This document shows, piece by piece, positions 4,965-6,735 of a stretch of DNA of 6,735 bases; position 1 is the first letter of the stretch, and each line of letters starts with the position of its first letter. The notes under the pieces are model-generated. The model saw only the letters and a list, made by a program, of their open reading frames with translations, ran no database searches and was not told the origin of the DNA. This DNA comes from Gemmatimonadota bacterium. Lineage in GTDB: Bacteria > Gemmatimonadota > Gemmatimonadetes > Longimicrobiales > RSA9. The translations under genes and the position numbers were made by a program. The DNA lies in assembly GCA_019689775.1 (NCBI GenBank), contig JADGGV010000225.1:1-6735 (forward strand), read 5' to 3'.

Positions 4965-6590
4965 TCAGCGGGACGCCGTCCGCGTCACCGCGAACGCCGT
5001 GCTCCAGTGGTCCTCGCTGGGCGGACCGATGACGCCCGTTTCGAGGAGCCGCTGGAACAGCTCGAACAGCTCCGGCTGACAGACGGCGCCGGCCTCGCGG
5101 CGCATGACGGCGAGCGCCTCGGCGCGCGAGAATGCGCGCCGGTAGCTCCGCGCCGTGGTGAGCGCATCGAATACGTCCGCGACGCACAGGATGCGGGCCG
5201 TCAGCGGGATCTCCTCACCAGCCAGCCCGTCGGGGTAGCCGCGGCCATCCCAGCGCTCGTGGTGGCTGCGCACGACGGGCCGGATGTCCCACGGGAAGCT
5301 CAGGCCGCGCACGATCTCGTCCCCCGCGGTCGTGTGGGCCCGCATCTGCTCCCACTCCTCGTCCGTGAGCTTCCCCGGCTTGTTCAGGATGTCGAGCGGC
5401 ACCGCCGTCTTGCCGACGTCGTGCAGGAACGCGCCCATGCGCAACCAGGTGAGGTCGCGGCCGGCGAAGCCCACCGCGGCCGCGAGCGCGCAGGCGTAAT
5501 CCGCGACCCGGTTGCAGTGCCCGGCGGTGTACGCATCCTTCGCGTCGATCGACTCCCCCCAGCGCCGGACCACCTCGAGGTACGTCTGCTCCAGCCGGTC
5601 GAGGCGGCGATCGACGTCGGCCAGCTCGCGCCGCGCCTGGAGGCGCGCGAACAGCGCGTGCGAGCGGTTCAGCGCCTCCAGCGCCCGCTCGTTCGTGCCC
5701 TGCGCCAGCCAGAGGAGCGCGCGGCCGTTCTCGGCCTCCGCCTCGACCAGCGCGTCGCCGCACTCGCGCGCGAGCCGGACCGCCTCCGCGTAGTGCGCCT
5801 CCGCGTCGCGCGCGCGCCCCTCCTCGCGGTGGATCGTCGCCAGCAGCCGGTGCGCCTCGCCGATCCCCGGACGCGAGTCCAGGCGCGTGAACAGCTCGAA
5901 GGCGCGCCGCGCCGCGCCCCGCGCCGCCGCGAGGTCGCCGCGCGCGAGGTGCAGCTCCGCGAAGCCCAGCTCGACGTTGCCGACGTGGAGCTGGTCGTCC
6001 GCGCGCCGGGCGGCGTCCAGCGCCTCCGCGTAGACGCGGGCCGCCGCATCCAGCTCGCCGAGGTCGACGTGCGCCATCCCGATGTTGTGCAGCACCCAGC
6101 CGACGGCGCGCTCGTCGCCCAGCCGGCGCAGACGCTCCAGCGCGGAGCGGTACCGGCTCAGCGCCTGGGGCACGTCGCCGCGGATGTTCGCGAGCGTGCC
6201 GAGGTTCTGATCGACCATCGCGCCCAGGCGGTCGTCGCCCGCCTCGCGCGCGCTGGCGCTCGCCCGGGCGAACAGCTCCTCCGCCCGGTCCACCTCCCCG
6301 CGGATCTGCGCCACGAGCGCCAGGCAGTTCAGCGCGGCCGCGACCTGCCCGGCCGCGCCGTCCGCCTCGGCCTGCTCCAGGCTCTCACGGTAGAACGCGT
6401 CGGCCCGATCGAGCTCGCCCCGCTCGCGGTGCACCGTCCCGATCCAGCGGAGCAGGTCGGTGACGGTGGCACGGGCGCCGGACTCGCGCGCGCGCTCGAG
6501 CGCGGCGAAGTACGCCGCGAGCGCCCCGTCCCAGGCGCCGGCGCGCTCCGCCGCCTTCGCGTCCTCGATGAGGGAGGTCAGATCAGTCAT
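4965..6590 (-). CDS. TPR-repeat protein with C-terminal HD-GYP cyclic-di-GMP phosphodiesterase domain
   Basis: The 541-residue protein joins a helical TPR scaffold to an HD-GYP domain, a family that hydrolyses cyclic-di-GMP to pGpG or GMP. Residues 1-38 and then seven units starting near 41, 81, 121, 161, 201, 241 and 281 form the TPR ladder, with typical A/L/G/Y/A positions and turns such as RGELDRA and LGELDAA. A charged, probably coiled linker (318-345) leads to HD-GYP at about 350-515: H358 in TAGHCNRVADYA, HDVGK at 390-394, KPGKLT at 404-409, H419, HHERWDGRGYPDG at 443-455, and DVFDALTTARSYR at 472-484. All expected metal ligands and the GYP motif are visible, so catalysis is likely. No signal peptide or membrane helix is seen, so it should be cytoplasmic. 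The ATG at 6588-6590 is chosen as the start of good TPR sequence; an in-frame GTG at 6663-6665 would add 25 low-quality residues. No Shine-Dalgarno is obvious. The sigma-54 activator follows after 10 bases. Confidence 0.95.
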   Translation of the reverse strand: MTDLTSLIEDAKAAERAGAWDGALAAYFAALERARESGARATVTDLLRWIGTVHRERGELDRADAFYRESLEQAEADGAAGQVAAALNCLALVAQIRGEVDRAEELFARASASAREAGDDRLGAMVDQNLGTLANIRGDVPQALSRYRSALERLRRLGDERAVGWVLHNIGMAHVDLGELDAAARVYAEALDAARRADDQLHVGNVELGFAELHLARGDLAAARGAARRAFELFTRLDSRPGIGEAHRLLATIHREEGRARDAEAHYAEAVRLARECGDALVEAEAENGRALLWLAQGTNERALEALNRSHALFARLQARRELADVDRRLDRLEQTYLEVVRRWGESIDAKDAYTAGHCNRVADYACALAAAVGFAGRDLTWLRMGAFLHDVGKTAVPLDILNKPGKLTDEEWEQMRAHTTAGDEIVRGLSFPWDIRPVVRSHHERWDGRGYPDGLAGEEIPLTARILCVADVFDALTTARSYRRAFSRAEALAVMRREAGAVCQPELFELFQRLLETGVIGPPSEDHWSTAFAVTRTASR

Positions 6591-6629
6591 GCAGGGTCGC
6601 GGCAGCGCCGTTGCGTCCGCCCCGTGGCC

Positions 6630-6649
6630 CCGGGCGAGCCTCCGCCCGG
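6630..6649. repeat. Perfect 7-base inverted repeat in the leader of the TPR-HD-GYP gene
   Basis: CCGGGCG at 6630-6636 is mirrored by CGCCCGG at 6643-6649 around a six-base loop. In the mRNA this would be a strong GC hairpin starting about 40 bases before the ATG. No T-run follows, so it is not a standard terminator. In DNA this GC-rich, such a stem can arise by chance. Confidence 0.45.
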
Positions 6650-6706
6650 CGGGGGTTCCGACCACGCAGCACGTGCGGGGTCTGCGCTTCAGTATCGGTC
6701 GTGGCG

Positions 6707-6735
6707 CGGCGGCGCTTTACGACCCGGCGCCGCCG
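6707..6735. repeat. Perfect 9-base inverted repeat at the right edge
   Basis: CGGCGGCGC at 6707-6715 is the exact reverse complement of GCGCCGCCG at 6727-6735. The 11-base loop contains TTTACGACC. The right arm ends at the window edge, so the stem may be longer. It could be a terminator of an upstream neighbour, a regulator site or chance. On the minus strand no T-run follows it, which speaks against an intrinsic terminator for a gene entering from the right. Confidence 0.5.

Larger units (their letters stand above)
6591..6735 (-). promoter_or_regulatory. 145-base leader upstream of the TPR-HD-GYP gene, probable promoter region
   Basis: No gene is visible on either strand. This is the only upstream space for the signalling pair, so its promoter should be here or just beyond the right edge. 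A weak -10-like box, GATACT on the minus strand (6691-6696), lies about 100 bases before the ATG, but without a recognisable -35. The 8-base palindrome GCACGTGC occurs at 6669-6676. I found no sigma-54 -24/-12 pair and nothing resembling a cyclic-di-GMP riboswitch. Confidence 0.35.

Noticed and set aside
6467..6480. TGGCACG, a sigma-54 -24-like heptamer
   Set aside because: It lies inside the TPR coding region, and the -12 position reads CCGGA instead of TTGCA.
6591..6665. Extension of the TPR-HD-GYP protein to the GTG at 6663-6665
   Set aside because: The added residues are Gly/Arg/Ala-rich and unlike TPR sequence, and the protein-like frame begins at the ATG at 6588-6590.

Overview
The window is very GC-rich bacterial DNA, and all six genes I can support lie on the minus strand, read from the right edge to the left. 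The codons strongly prefer G or C at the third position. A sigma-54-type activator next to an HD-GYP protein argues against Actinobacteria. It suits a high-GC Gram-negative-type lineage such as Gemmatimonadota, Methylomirabilota/Rokubacteria or Myxococcota, but the phylum is inference and I cannot fix it from this window. There are no tRNA or rRNA genes, CRISPR arrays, insertion sequences or phage genes. It reads as chromosomal housekeeping and signalling DNA.

Right part (3941-6735), signalling pair. A 145-base leader (6591-6735) has two perfect inverted repeats and a weak -10-like box. It precedes a TPR-HD-GYP protein (4965-6590), whose N-terminal half is a regular ladder of about eight 40-residue TPR-type units and whose C-terminal half is a complete-looking cyclic-di-GMP phosphodiesterase domain. 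Ten bases further on starts a 337-residue sigma-54 activator (3941-4954) made only of an AAA+ ATPase and a Fis-type DNA-binding domain, with no sensory domain. The likely reading is that the TPR/HD-GYP protein supplies the signal input for the activator.

Middle (2981-3832). A 283-residue soluble protein of unrecognised family. It has no Shine-Dalgarno sequence, but a good -10 box (TATGAT) sits just upstream of its ATG, so its mRNA may be leaderless. The 108-base gap before it carries short direct repeats.

Left part (1-2808), compact gene cluster. nth (endonuclease III, with Fe-S cluster) starts at a GTG behind a perfect AGGAGG. It is followed after 2 bases by a flavin-reductase-like FMN-binding protein, then after 31 bases by a large thioredoxin-domain protein of the DUF255/YyaL/SPATA20 family, which runs off the left edge. 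The tight spacing implies co-transcription, but the three products do not form one obvious pathway.

The best candidate for something undescribed is the TPR-HD-GYP plus sensorless sigma-54 activator module. The unrecognised 283-residue protein and its possible leaderless promoter come next.
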